Part shown: in pieces, positions 30,400 to 41,559 of the stretch
Layout of the letters: every line of letters starts with the position of its first letter
How positions within the stretch are numbered: position 1 is the stretch's first letter
Source of the DNA: Emiliania huxleyi CCMP1516
Lineage: Eukaryota; Haptophyta; Isochrysidales; Noelaerhabdaceae
Length of the DNA: 64,000 bases
Assembly: GCF_000372725.1 (NCBI RefSeq)
Contig: NW_005200881.1
Span: forward strand, 292,112 to 356,111
Reading direction: 5' to 3'
Translations under genes and position numbers: made by a program
Notes under the pieces: model-generated
What the model saw: only the letters and a program-made list of their open reading frames with translations
The model's database searches: none
What the model was told of the DNA's origin: nothing

Positions 30400-31339
30400 G
30401 ACTACTTGACCCGGTGGCGCCACCTACGCAATCATGGGATGTCGGTCAGGTGTTTGTGGACTCGAGGGCAGAAGGCAATGCTGAAGAGCTGGTACCTCCT
30501 CCTCCCGGTGCACCTCCTCCTCCCCCTCCCCAAATGCGGTGGTACGTGCTTCCAGCTGCTCAAGTTCAAGACCGGGTCTTTCGCATGGAAGGTTGGTGGT
30601 CACATCATGATCAGCAAACCTCGGCTCCTCCACGGGCTCTGCTGGCGAGGTAGCTGGCGGCTTTGACGAGGCGGCCGACGGTACACTCTCGAGCGTGAAA
30701 GGGAACGCGATCACCGAGCGATGCGTGTCCGCGCATGGCGGACTCTCACGATGGCCGCCTCTCATCGACGTCCTTCCGGCAAGCGTGCCTTCCGCGACTC
30801 CTGATTCGAAAAGTACTTTACTTGTCGGGCGGCGTCTTTGCAGGGTGCCGGCGCCGTGTCGGGTGTGCCAAAAACGAGGGTAATTCTCAAGAGAAGATAA
30901 ATTCGACCACGGCAGGGCCACATCACACACACGCAAAGGCACCAAGACCAATCCCGGCCGGAAACCAGAAGTCACGATGACAAGTAATTTCCAACCCCTG
31001 CCTAGACGAGTACAGCTAAAGAGTACCCGGGGCTCCCCATGCGGAGAACATCTTCAGCTTGTGAGCCAGGAAAAGGGTTGAGTAATTTCTTGATTCCCAA
31101 AACCCGGACGCGCCTCCACCGGCACGCCGCTTCCGACCAGGGTGATGGAAGGAAAGAAATGGCCTTGACAATGCAAAACCCAAGCATTCACGGTCGTTCC
31201 CGTCGGCGGTCGCGAACAATTTGATCTTTTCACTATCTAGATACGAAGAGAATCCGGCGATTGTGGATTGATTCTTTTTTTCATGATTGTTCTAGTATGT
31301 ATGATGTGTGATTGACGTGGTGATTGACGTGGTGGGTGC

Positions 31340-31435
<96 letters not shown>

Positions 31436-31549
31436 TGGGTGCTTGATGGTTGTGCTTGATGGTTGTGTGCGCCGCCCCTCTCCAGTCGTGCACCGCCCCT
31501 CTCCATTTCCCGGGGCAGGGAGAGGAAGCCCTGCGGTCGACGCGTGCGC
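30400..31549. other. unresolved stretch with coding-like signal on both strands and a TG microsatellite
   Basis: Plus strand 30441-30650 reads like protein ([20 protein letters not shown]). Minus strand 30700-30430 is also open. I could not build a complete gene on either strand. From 30990 to 31330 I see nothing. Confidence 0.4.
31338..31434. repeat. (TG)n microsatellite
   Basis: About 45 TG units, nearly pure. Confidence 0.95.
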
Positions 31550-34500
31550 TCACGCTGACGACGTGCGGCCCGGCACGAGCCCATTGTACTGCGACTCGAG
31601 CCACGCCCAAAAATCCTTGATCGCCGGCGTGGCGATCGCCTCCTCCCACCCCTCCTTCATAAACCATAGTCCCTGCCGCTGGTCGAAGACCACTTCGCCG
31701 TGGATGTGGGTGGGGTGGCCCATCACCACAGACTTGTCGCACCTACCACGTCAAAGGCTCGTCGGCGTGAGCTGCCCGCGGCAATAGTAGCACCGAGTGC
31801 GATGGCCGCACGGCGGCAAGGGAGGAGAGGGCGGCAGAGAGGGCGGTGGAGAGGGCGGCAGAGAGGCGCACCCCTTCTCGCCGTGCTTGACCGACATGCC
31901 GCATGGCATCGAGTCTGGCGGGAAGCAGTGCAACACGAACGAGTGCTTGAGCAGGTGTTGCCACAGCCGCCACTTCCGCAGCTCCGCCTTGTCGCTCGCC
32001 GGCGGGCGGGTCGTGTTGTACTTGAGCACCGGGCACGAGCGCGCCACTGCCACGTGCGGCAGCACCACAAACTTGGAGCGGACGAGCCGCGTGTAGCCGA
32101 CGTGCGACGTGTTGTCGTAGTACTTTGCCTGGAAGTCGGCGTTCGACTTCATGCGGCTGCCGCCGCTCCAGTCGACGACCTGCTGGTCGAGCGCGTTGTT
32201 GATGGCCCACTGGTCGGACGCCTGCCAGCGTGGCTGCTTCTGCCGCTTCTCGGCGATGAGGAACTGCGTCTTGCGGAAGATGGCCACGTTGGCCGCAGTC
32301 GCACGTAGAAAGTAGAAGCCGGTGCAGATGGCGGCGCCCCACTTCTTGACGACGTTGCGCGGCCGGCCCCAGATGCGCTCGCCGATGATGTCACCGTCGC
32401 GAAGCAAAGGCTCGGGTGAGCGCAGAAAGACCTGCGGCCGAGCGACGCGTCAGGGGCTCCGCCTCGGGGGAGCGGCGCAGTGGCGGGCCGAAGTGACGGG
32501 CGGCGTGTGGCGGGCGGATGGGCGGGCCGAGCGGCGGGCGGAGGGGCGGCACCGCGTCCAGGTCGGCAAAGAGGACGTTGAAGCCCGCCTCGAGCACGCG
32601 GAGCCCGAATCGCTGCCGCTCCCCGATCACGTTGAGCTTGGTGATGCTCACGCTCCCGCTCGCCACGCGCGGCAGCAGCAGGCCGGGCGGGGCGTCGAAG
32701 CGGCCGAGCGTCGCGCCGAGCGCCTTGTCCATCGCGACAAGCACAAAGTTGCGCAGCCCGAGCGCGCGCGTGGCCTGGCACCAGTTGAGGGCGAGGTCGA
32801 GGAAACTGCTCGTCGCGAAAAGCAGCGTCACCGTCTTGCCGTCCCACGCCGCCGCAGCCGCGCGCCGCATCACCGCGAGCGCCGCCTCCGGCAGCTCGTC
32901 GGTCGGGCCGGACGGCACGAGCGCGGCCAGAGGAGAGGTGCCGCCGCCACTGGAGCCAGCTCCACCAGCTGGCCCGGCGGCTGCCTGCAGCCCTGGCGAG
33001 GGCAGCGCGGCCTCGCCCGAGGTCGGGGCTGGCACGATGGCGCACCCGACGGACTGGCCCTTACACCAGAGCTTCTGCACGTCTGCGTCCGAGGCTGCCG
33101 CCTCCTTTGGCGGCAGCTGCGCGAGCATCGCCGCCGCGTCGACCGGCCCGCCCTTGCCCGCGCACTGCAGGATGTCGCGGGAGAGGAGGGAGCGCCGCAG
33201 CAGGTAGGCGGCGGAGACACTCTTGCTCGGTAGGATGGTCAAGTGGGCGACGCACGCGTCGGCTAGGGGCGAGTCGCGCGGCTGCAGCGCGCCCGCCTCG
33301 GACTCGCGCTCGGAGGGCGTGCTGGTGAGCATCTTGCGCACCTGCGTGCCCGGCAGGTTGAAGGCGGTGCCGAGGTCCTCGAGGCAGCCGCCGTGCCTAT
33401 AGCGGACGTGTCGTGGACGCGTCGTGGACATGCCGCGGCGCCGAGGTCCCTCGCGACAGCCGCCGCGCTTGCGCAGCATCGCGTTCATGAAGAGCTGGTC
33501 GCAGAGGATCTTGCACCGCAGCGGCTCCTTGTCCCAGCTCTCGAGGAGGGGCCGGTGGGCGGAGGAGAGGAGCATCACGCCTACGGCTCACGTGCGGCCG
33601 GCGTGCGGCCGACGTGGCCGCGGCGATGCGGCGGGGAGGGAGCCGTGTTGCCCGAGTTGAAGATGCGCTGCCGCTTGAGCGCGACGTTGGAGCAGCTGTC
33701 ACGCGAGAGGCCGTAGATCTGGCAGAGCGACTTTGCGTGCATCGTGTGCCAGCCCTGCACGTGGTACGCCTCCACCACCGCGCCGAGCGAGCGGCAGTCC
33801 ACCTGCGCAAGCAGGTTGGCTCAGACAGGGCTCAGAGAGGGCCCAGGCAGGGATCCGCCTCGAGCAGTCCACCTGGGCGAACAAGTCTGGCGCGAAGGGC
33901 GACAGCAGGACGTCGTCGTCGATGAAGAGGACCTGGTCGTACACGGCGAGGAAGTGGCGCAGCATCGGCAGCTTGACGAAGTGCGACGAGCCGCCCGCCT
34001 GCGCCGACGCGTTGTACGCCGCCAGCGCAGGGTGCTGCGGCGAGTCGACCACGTGGAAGTCGGCGCCTAGAGATGGCGCGTTTTCTCCCTCTCTCTTTTG
34101 TGCCGGGTGGGGTGTGGCGCGGGGACAGGCGAGGGTCGGCGCCGGTGCGGCGGGCGTAGGCGAGCATCGACACCTTGGTTACGCCGAAGTGGGAGCGGGA
34201 GCCGGTCGAGAGGGTCACCAACGCCCGCCGAGGCGAGGCTGGGCACTTGTACTCTGCGAGCGCCGCACCGCACGAAGGCATGCCGAGGTTGGTGAAGCTC
34301 TTGCCGCCGCCACGCCTGCGACGGCCGCTGCCGCCGCCGCCGCCGCCACCACCACCATCGGCGATGTCGCCACCGCCACCGGTGGTTCCACTGCTGCCAT
34401 CACTGGCGTTGACCATGCCACCGTCACCAGCGCTGTCGCCGCCAGAGGCACGGCCTCTGCCTCGCCTGCCACCTCCGCCGCCCCTTCGCCCGCCCTTTGC

Positions 34501-34770
34501 CCGCCGCCTCCGACCTCCCTTGCCCTCTTTTTGGACCTGTGGTTGGCTGTCGTCGTCGCTGACGCCTTGGCCTCCAGCCTCGTCACCTTTCCTGGGGTCC
34601 TGGAGCGACCAGGCGGGTGCACTGACCGGCGCTGCGTCTGTCACGAGACCAGTAGAGCGGCGCTCGACAGCTGCGGTGCCGGATGTTGCCGAGGCCGGAA
34701 AGGCGTAGTAGATGATGAGGAGCACGAGTCCGACGTCGAACACGAGCCAGCGATTTGGCAAAACCGCCAT
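31550..34770 (-). CDS. type II membrane protein with two glycosyltransferase domains
   Basis: Hand model, transcript order: 34770-34143, 34066-33873, 33802-33652, 33580-33469, 33396-32553, 32431-31872, 31742-31550; 893 aa. Signal anchor near residues 8-25 (WLVFDVGLVLLIIYYAF), then a Gly/Arg-rich stem. Domain A (about 155-430): VLFIDDDVLLS (DxD-type metal site), QRIFNSGVMLL, LCDQLFMNAML. Domain B (about 540-870): VTLLFATSSFLDL, FNVLFADLDAV, TGFYFLRA, SDQWAINNAL, matching the nucleotide-diphospho-sugar transferase family (PF03407-like). Both should face the Golgi lumen. Donors: GC, GT, GC, GC, GT, GT. Three introns start with a copy of the next exon's beginning. Two GT domains suggest a bifunctional polysaccharide enzyme; sugars unknown. 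Confidence 0.8.
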
Positions 34771-35075
34771 GACCGCGACGACCTCGCCCCTCGTCCGTCG
34801 CACGGCTGCTTTGGGTCGCCAAGTGCCCGCCGCGTAAAAAAAAACATTGAACCCAGAAGAGAATACATGACGAGTAACGAGTGTACTGTACGGTACGGGG
34901 GGAGTCGCGCCACAGCGAGCGGCTCGGCCGCGGCAGCTCCCGTGTTCAGTAGCAGTCCTGCCGACAGCCCGACGCACGCGGGATGCCGCATCATGCCGTC
35001 GGACATGGGAGGAAGGCGAACGGCATGCAAAAGTGTACATCGGCCGGGGAGGACGAGTCGTCCCCGCGCCGCAGC

Positions 35076-35778
35076 TCACGCCACGGTCGCGATGGAGACG
35101 GTGAAGAGGGCCGAGAGCAGCGCAGAGGTCGCAGGCCGGAGGTGCAGCGGCAGGTGCGAAAAGGCGATGAGGTTGTACGGCATCCACAGCATGAACTCGA
35201 GCTGCGCGGCAGGGGGTGAGCGGAGGGAGGTCAGCGGGTGTGGCAGCAGAGAGCAGGTTGCGTCTGGCTGCAACGTTGCGTCTACGGTCTATCCGCGCCT
35301 GCATCAAGAACGGCAAGTGCGCCACCACGGAGGTGGTGGCTGCCTCGACGCCGGCGCCAGTGAGCAGGGGAAGCAGGAACAGGTACGCCGAGTTGGCGCA
35401 GGGGGCAAAACAGGTGTAGTCAGCGAAGGCCTTCGCCGCCACGAGTCCTGCGCTCTCCGCCGTGCTGTCGCCGAGCGTTGAATCCAAGTGCCGCATCCAC
35501 TGAGCGCCGCACAAACCCGAGACGACTGTCGCCACCGCAGCCATTGAAAGAGTGTGCGTCGGATCTGCTGCTCCATCGCGCGCGCACTGCCCGGCAAGGT
35601 CAGCCCCAGCTCGCAGGATTCCGCTACTAGCAGCTGCCGTCGCCAGGTAGTGCTTCGTCGCGACCACGCTGTACGCGTCTCGCGCTCGGCCGACAAGAGC
35701 GTGCGCGTGCGCGAGGCGCGCCGTCGGTAATGAAGGGTGGAGCACGGCGACCGTGAGTGGGAGCAGGATCAGCAGCAT
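35076..35778 (-). CDS. Mpv17/PMP22-family membrane protein
   Basis: Hand model: 35778-35299, 35201-35076; 201 aa, normal for the family. Leader-like N-terminus, then LATAAASSGILRAGADLAGQ, the family's helix leading to the conserved GD/Q region. Further TMs follow, and exon 2 carries the WMPYNLIAFSHLPLHLR end (family: NF..VP...R). Members are four-TM proteins of peroxisome, mitochondrion or plastid inner membranes, probably channels. The intron is CAG|GC-AG. It lies 305 bp upstream of the glycosyltransferase start on the same strand; no gene in that gap. Confidence 0.65.
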
Positions 35779-36165
35779 CCAGGTCCACAGTCAAACTGCC
35801 GGGGGCAGGTGAAAGCCGGACGGGCCACTTCAAAAGCAAAACGGTCAGCCCCAACTCAAGGAGCGTGACAATCCACGCTGTGAACAGAGTGCGAGGCGTG
35901 AAGAAAGTGCGCGGACACGGGGAGGAGCCCCACGGAAAGTGCAGCACCCGCCCGGTGCCGTGGGTGAGCAACCTGCACCCCACTCCCTCCCTCCCAGACA
36001 CACAACCCGCACACAACCCCCACAGCGTGGACGTCTACGTGTTCAGAAACACCAAGCAGCGAGTCGAGGGTGAAGGGGTAAGGGGCTGTGTGGGGCAGAA
36101 TCTTCATCCGGCTTATCTAGGAGGGGGGGGGGGGGGCAGAAGGGGTAAGATATGGGCGAGGCCAG
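35779..36165. other. intergenic
   Basis: Upstream region of the Mpv17-like gene and 3' flank of the 36166 ORF. A G tract is at 36121-36137. No gene seen. Confidence 0.45.
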
Positions 36166-36783
36166 CTAGTCGGACACCCTCCCGTCGTCGGAATACTCCT
36201 CGGACCGGTCGGCGACCTCGGCGTCCTGCTCGTCGTCGTCCGTCTGCATCGCCTCGCCGGCCGTGAACCTGAACACGGCGTCGGCCGGCGCCGAGGCGCC
36301 GGCGGCCGTCATCAGGTGCATAACCATTTGGTCGCGGCATGCCGCATCAACCTTGCCGCGCCCGGCCAGCTCGTTCGCGAGCCAGTCCGGGGCGACGGTC
36401 GTCGCCACGGTGCCCTGGGGGACCGTGGCGCACACCACGCTAGGGCCGCGCCGATATCCGTCGTCCCTCTCCGGGGGCAGCGAATAGGTGACCCGAGTTT
36501 TGGACCCCGCCTGGCTGCGCGCCCGCGCAGCTGCAGACCGTAGTCCGTCCATCACGTACTGGATGTTTCTCGCGTAGCTGCGCGCGCGGGGGCTCCGCGC
36601 GCTCGGCCTCGCTCGCAGCGCGCTCGCCGGCCTCGGCTTCGCCCGGCGCTCCTTCTGCCGGATCTTCTTGGCCCTGCGAGACGCGGCCTTTGCCGCAAGC
36701 TTCTCATCGGTGAGCTCCTTCTTCCTCGGCGCGGTGCGCTCGACGTGTACGGCTTGGTTCTCCGCTCTCTTTTACACGAGACA
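36166..36783 (-). CDS. basic-head, acidic-tail protein, 5' end unresolved
   Basis: The frame is open from about 36783 to the stop at 36166. The first part is strongly basic (RKKELTDEKLAAKAASRRAK, KIRQKERRAKPRP), like a bZIP-type or nuclear basic segment without a leucine zipper. The tail is acidic (QTDDDEQDAEVADRSEEYSD). No ATG sits at the 5' end of the frame; the first in-frame ATG is near 36552, after the basic region. A 5' exon is therefore probably missing. Function unknown. Confidence 0.4.
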
Positions 36784-37185
36784 TACTTCCGCGTTACGTT
36801 CCTTACGCCGCGAGGGCCGAGCGCTCCGCCCTCCGCGGCCTGAACCGACTCGCACGTCTCGCGCGCGCGCGGAAAGGAATTGATGTATGTATGTATGAGC
36901 CGATAATACTCCAGCAAGAACCGATAAATAGACGCACAACAATCCCCGACCGTTCGACCGATAATAATATAGCCGTCACGACGTAGAGAAGACTCGGGGA
37001 AACGGGAATAGCGAATACATGCACGTATGTTAGAGCGAGGCCCCCTTGAGCTAACAGCTAATGGGCTGTGCGCCGCGGCCGGCCGAGGACTCTAAGCTTC
37101 TCCCTGGACCACGTCCACGGGCTACACTACCGTGGGCGTGCCGGCGCGGCGGCGGCGGGGCGGCGGCCGGATCGAGAGCCCGCCG
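36784..37185. other. intergenic
   Basis: GC-poor patch at 36880-37020 with ATGTATGTATG and short repeats. No gene supported. Confidence 0.4.
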
Positions 37186-40100
37186 TCACTCGTCGTCGTC
37201 GTCGTCGCGGGAGGGCGCGCTCTCCGGCAGGCAGAGCCTGGGGTCGCACACGCCCTCGATGAGCCTCTTGAGGTCGACCTTCTGGCGTCGCGCCGCAGAC
37301 AGCTCCTTGCTCGCCTACACTCTCAAGCCAGGAGGTCTCGAGGGTCGGAGTGTGCTACGCTGCGGGGCACCGTCTCGCTCGCCCCCTCCAGCAGCGCGGC
37401 CGCCTCCGCCTCCGCCGCATCGGCCGACTCGACGCTCGTATGGGCGATGTTCGCGCCCGGCGCGGAGAGGCGCTCGAGGAACGTCTTAGCCGCTCCGGTC
37501 CTCTCCCGCCAGCGCCTCGCGATCGTCGCGAGGTTCGGCGCGGCGGCGCCAGACTGATCCGCCTCAGCGCAGATGGCCTGGGCGGACAGGAGGCGGCGGT
37601 GGTGGGCGGGGCGGTATTGGCGGTGGTGGGCGGGGCGTCGGGCAAGATGTGCGGCGCGGGGGGGCGCGGAGGCACCTTGAGCAGCCGCGCGGGCAACTCG
37701 CCGCTGCTGGCCCGCTCGAGCGCACACCTGCTCGGCGCGCGGGTGAGAGAGTCGCCTCGAGGGCGGGGCGACGGCCGGGCGGAGGGGCGGGGCGGAGGGG
37801 CGGGGGAGAGGCGCACGAGGGGAGGCCCTCGGCGAGGGTGAGCAAGTCGTGGTAGTTCCAGTACAGCGCCACCTGCCGACAGGGCGGGGTGCAAGTGACG
37901 GACCGCCTCACGGCGCGGCGTGGGCCCGTCCTGACGGCGGGCAGCAGCAGCCTTGGAGGTGAGCGAGAAGACGCGGTGCCACGCCCCCGGCCGGAGCAGC
38001 GCGAGGTCGCCGCCCTTCAAGAGCACCTACAGTGCCGCACGCGGGAGCGCCTCTCCGACCCCGCGCTCCCGAGGCTCGCCCGCCCCGCCAGAGGCGCGCC
38101 ATCGCCGCCGACGGCATCGACGCGAAACGCCTCCACGCACCCGGCCGCGGCTCGCCGCCCTCCTCGCCGCCCTCCTCCGGCGGCAACCACTCGTGCTCCC
38201 ACTCGCTCTCCGGCGTCTCCGCGGCGCCGCCTCCGCCGGTGAGGCCCGCCTTGAGCCCGTCCTCGAGGGACCAGACGAGGAAGAGCGAGTCGCCGCGCAC
38301 CTGCGGGAGAGGAACGCAACCTCCCGGGCTGGCTCTCGGCCATCCTCTCGGCGGGGTCTCTCGGCCGGTCGGCGCCTGGACGATGAGGGGCATCACGCCG
38401 GCCTGGTCCTTGTGCGTCTTGGTGAGGAAGCCTCGGTGCATCAGCTGCAGGCCTGTCCGACACGCGAGCGGGGGGGTGCCGCGAGAGAAGGGCCGCGAGA
38501 GAAGGGCCGCGAGGCGGCGCAGTGGCTGGCGGCGGAGGCGGGGCGGGGCGGGGCGGGTGGCGGACCGTACGAGAAGTCCTTGTCGATGCGGAAAGTGTTG
38601 GCGGGCGCCTCGATGCCGGGGAGGTCGAGGCCGAGCTGCTTCGCCTGGCGGCGGGAGGGGAGGGGCGGCGCGGGACAGTTCGCGCGGGAGGCTGAGGGCA
38701 AGCCTCGTCTCGGCCGAAGGCTGTGGCGGCGTATCTCCGGCGAGCCTGCGCATCCTCGAGCCGCATCACGGCGCCCTGGAGGAGGGGAGCGTGGGGGGTC
38801 GGGGCGGGAGGGGCGCGGCCAAGCAGAGGAGGCGGGAAGAGAGAGAGAGGTGGCGGCGCCGAGGAGGAGGGTACGGGGTAGGCGGACCTGTCCGCCGTCG
38901 ACGAACTCCACCAGCCGGACGGTTCCATGGCCGGCGCAATGGCTGCTCTCCCCCTCGCCCGCCTCGGTCCCGTCGTCCGCCCGCGCGCCCGGCGCCGCCG
39001 ACCGAAGCCCATACGCCTTGACGCGCACAGTCACCGCCTTCTGGCGGTACTGCGCCTCTGCGCGCGCGCGCAGCTCGCGCAGCGCCGCGTCGCCGTCGCC
39101 GTGACCGGCAATCGAGAGGAGCCCATGCGCTGCGCGGCCGCGGATGAAGCCGGCGGCGCCGCCTGTGGGCGAGAGTCGCGGACGTGTCACGGAGAGTCGA
39201 GAGGCGGCCAGTGGCGCCGCCCGCCCGCCCGCGCGCCCTTTTGCAGCAGCGCGACGCGGCGAGAGTCGCTGCTCCAGATGCCGCCGGCGAGGCCGCGGTC
39301 GCTGAAGGGGCACACGCGGAAGTCGCTGGCGGAGAGGTTGCCGAGCGGCCCGCTCGCCGGCCGCAGGCTCAGCAGGGCCGCCTGCGGGTGTGCCGTGCGC
39401 GTGTGGTGGGAATACCCTCGAGCCGGGCCGGCGGCTGGCACGGGGGGGTGCGCAAGGGGAGAGGGGGTGCGCAAGGGGAGAGGGGGTGCACGCCTTGGCG
39501 GCTGCAGCTTCCTCGCGCCGCCCGTGGTCCTTCAGGAAGGGGAGGAGCCGCCCCGCGACCTCCTGGTCGTCGCTGCTCAGCGCAGCGAGCGGCGCGCCGC
39601 CAGCTGCGCCGGCAGCAGACGCGTGGCTCTCGCTGCTCCCGGCAGAGCCACCTCCTGCCTGCTGCGGCGGCGGGTGCGCGGCCTCGTGCCGCGAGCGCTT
39701 GCGCGGTGGCGTCGCCCGCGCTTCCGCCGCCTCCGCCTCCGATTCCGCCGCCACCGCCGCTGCCTCCGCCTGCGCCGCCGCCCCTGCTCCTGCTGCGGGA
39801 TCGACGCCGGCGCCTACCGCCGCGGCCGTGTCCGGCAGCATTCCGCCTGCCGCCTCGTGGAACCACTTGGCGAACTTGGCAGCGTGCCCCTGCTTCATAG
39901 AGGCGTGCTCCCGCCCGGCTACTCTCAGCTCCTCCGTCGTGAGATGCCGCATGTAGCGGACATCGTCATAGCCCGCGGCGACGAGGTTCTCGGCGTACTG
40001 GCCGAGCTTGAGCCGCTCGTGCTGCAGCACCGCGCGCACTGCCTCAACTTGCTCCGGATCCAGCTCATCCGACGGTGGCGGCGGCGGCGGCGCTGGTGGC

Positions 40101-40246
40101 GCGGGATCGATCTGATGCGGCGAAGGCTCACGGGGCATGGGCTCCGGCTCCTCGCCGGACTCGGAGACCGGCCCGGCGACGGCGAGCTGAGGCTCCTCCT
40201 CGTCGGAGTCGCCCGTCAGGTCGATGGCGTCGTGAGGCGAGGCCAT
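37186..40246 (-). CDS. SAM-domain JmjC-type protein, 11 exons
   Basis: Hand model, transcript order: 40246-39494, 39381-39237, 39162-38888, 38775-38704, 38644-38566, 38452-38376, 38300-38139 (end uncertain), 38026-37952, 37872-37834, 37577-37371, 37314-37186; 670 aa. IDLTGDSDEEE at residues 8-18 is a SUMO-interaction-type motif. Residues about 70-130 form a SAM domain (LKLGQYAENLVAAGY ... EELRVAG). Later LTKTHKDQAGVMPLIVQ fits the JmjC HxD iron site and LALLRPGAWHRVFSL plus VALYWNY the distal His. The usual 2OG-binding Lys is not clear. The tail ends in a run of Asp. Likely a chromatin 2-oxoglutarate oxygenase. Most donors are GC. Confidence 0.6.
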
Positions 40247-40594
40247 GCCGGCCAGGCGGCGAGGTGCACCCCTGGTTCGCCCGGGGCGCGGCTCCCACGT
40301 CAAGTCGACCGCGCGCGCGAGGGCGCGGGAGAGGATGGCGCCACTGGGCAGAGCGAAGCACGCAAATTTCTTTTTCAGAAACTGATTATTTTTTAAAGTT
40401 AGATTCCAGTTTCTGTGGCAAACGGCTTCTTACGCTCGGCCCCAGTGGGGGGTGCCCGCGCCGCCTAGCTCTGCGGACGGCCCCCCCCACCCTTCATGTA
40501 ATCATGTAGTCCCCACAATCGCTGACGTGGGATCGCTTGTCATGTGAGAGAGTGCCTTGTGTGGTTTTTCGCTTTCTCTTTATGAAGAACCAAG
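40247..40594. promoter_or_regulatory. bidirectional upstream region
   Basis: Between the SAM-JmjC gene (-) and the Ala-rich gene (+). GAGAGTGCCTTGTG at about 40550 and GCTTTCTCTTTATG at about 40570 resemble a stretch at 11218-11270. Confidence 0.3.
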
Positions 40595-41167
40595 ATGAAG
40601 GCTTCGGTCGCACTTCTCCTTCTGTGCACCTCGGGCTCCTCCGCGTTGCGGCTCGGCGCTCTGGCCTCGCTCGCGCCCACGCTCACGCCGCGCCGCTCGG
40701 TGCGCCTCACAGCTGAGCAGCCAGAGACGGAGGCGCCTATTGCGGATGAGGCGATCCCGCCGCCTCCGCCTCCTGCGCCTGGGGTCCTGGACAAGGCTGC
40801 GGCCGCGGTCGGCGAAGCCGTGACCGGCGCTGCCGATGCCGTCGCCTCCGCCGCAAGGGCCAAGGCGGAGGCGATCGCGGCGGAGGTGCAGGCGGCGCCA
40901 GCAAAGGCTCAGGCGGCGGCGCAGGATCGATTGGACGCGGCGGTGGCGGCGGCGCAGGCGACGGCGGAGGAGGCGGCGGAGAGCGTGCGGGCGGCTCCGG
41001 GGCGTGCGGCTGCCGCGGCTCAGGGCGAGGTGGACCGGCTGTTGAGCGAGGCGTTCACTATGCCGGGAAAAGCGGCCTCGGAGGCGAAGCAGTCGGTCGA
41101 GCAGTTTGCGGCTGAGAGGGCGAGAGAGGTGGAGCGCAAGCGGGAGCAGCTCTCTCGCTTGAAGTGA
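40595..41167 (+). CDS. Ala-rich amphipathic protein with plastid-type leader
   Basis: 190 aa, one exon. Signal peptide MKASVALLLLCTSGSSA followed by an Arg/Ser/Thr-rich transit-like stretch, consistent with import into a complex plastid. The rest is Ala/Glu/Lys-rich helix in 11-residue-like periodicity (LDKAAAAVGEAVTG, AKAQAAAQDRLDAAVA), reminiscent of LEA or apolipoprotein-like proteins, ending KREQLSRLK. Could coat membranes or lipid bodies; inference. Confidence 0.65.
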   Translation: MKASVALLLLCTSGSSALRLGALASLAPTLTPRRSVRLTAEQPETEAPIADEAIPPPPPPAPGVLDKAAAAVGEAVTGAADAVASAARAKAEAIAAEVQAAPAKAQAAAQDRLDAAVAAAQATAEEAAESVRAAPGRAAAAAQGEVDRLLSEAFTMPGKAASEAKQSVEQFAAERAREVERKREQLSRLK

Positions 41168-41559
41168 GCGCGATGGGAGGCCGATGTCGGTGAGTCGCTG
41201 AGAGTAGACAGCATCCGTAGTTTTTCCTCGGGGCCGTGGTGGGCGGTCGTGGTGTGGGCGACTGCAGGGGTCCCTCGCGAGGCTCGATCCTCTATCGTGA
41301 TGCCTGATGCGTGACCTGAGAAGGGCCGCGCGGTGCGCGGTGCTGCGACACAGCGAGCGTCTGCGCGTGAAGCTTTATACGGCCTCGCATAATACATGTG
41401 TCTCAAGATAAACACAGGTACGGGTGTGGACCGCCCAGTGTACTGTGTCTGTGACGTAACACGTAACACGTATTTCTCGGCGTTACTGCAGCGCGGGGTG
41501 GCCGGCACACGCGGGGCGGGCGCACAACCAAACAGGGCGAAAATTTTACGCTGCATGCC
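41168..41559. other. intergenic, convergent 3' ends
   Basis: About 390 bp with no supported gene. Confidence 0.45.

Noticed and set aside
31465..31560. Possible CRISPR-like or regulatory array beside the TG tract
   Set aside because: Only two short GTGCTTGATGG copies; ordinary microsatellite flank in a eukaryotic genome.
33733..35481. 582-codon plus-strand frame
   Set aside because: Lies antisense to the glycosyltransferase and Mpv17 exons; no domain, composition reflects GC-rich shadow.
37953..40396. Several long plus-strand frames
   Set aside because: Antisense to the SAM-JmjC exons, which join in phase with family motifs.
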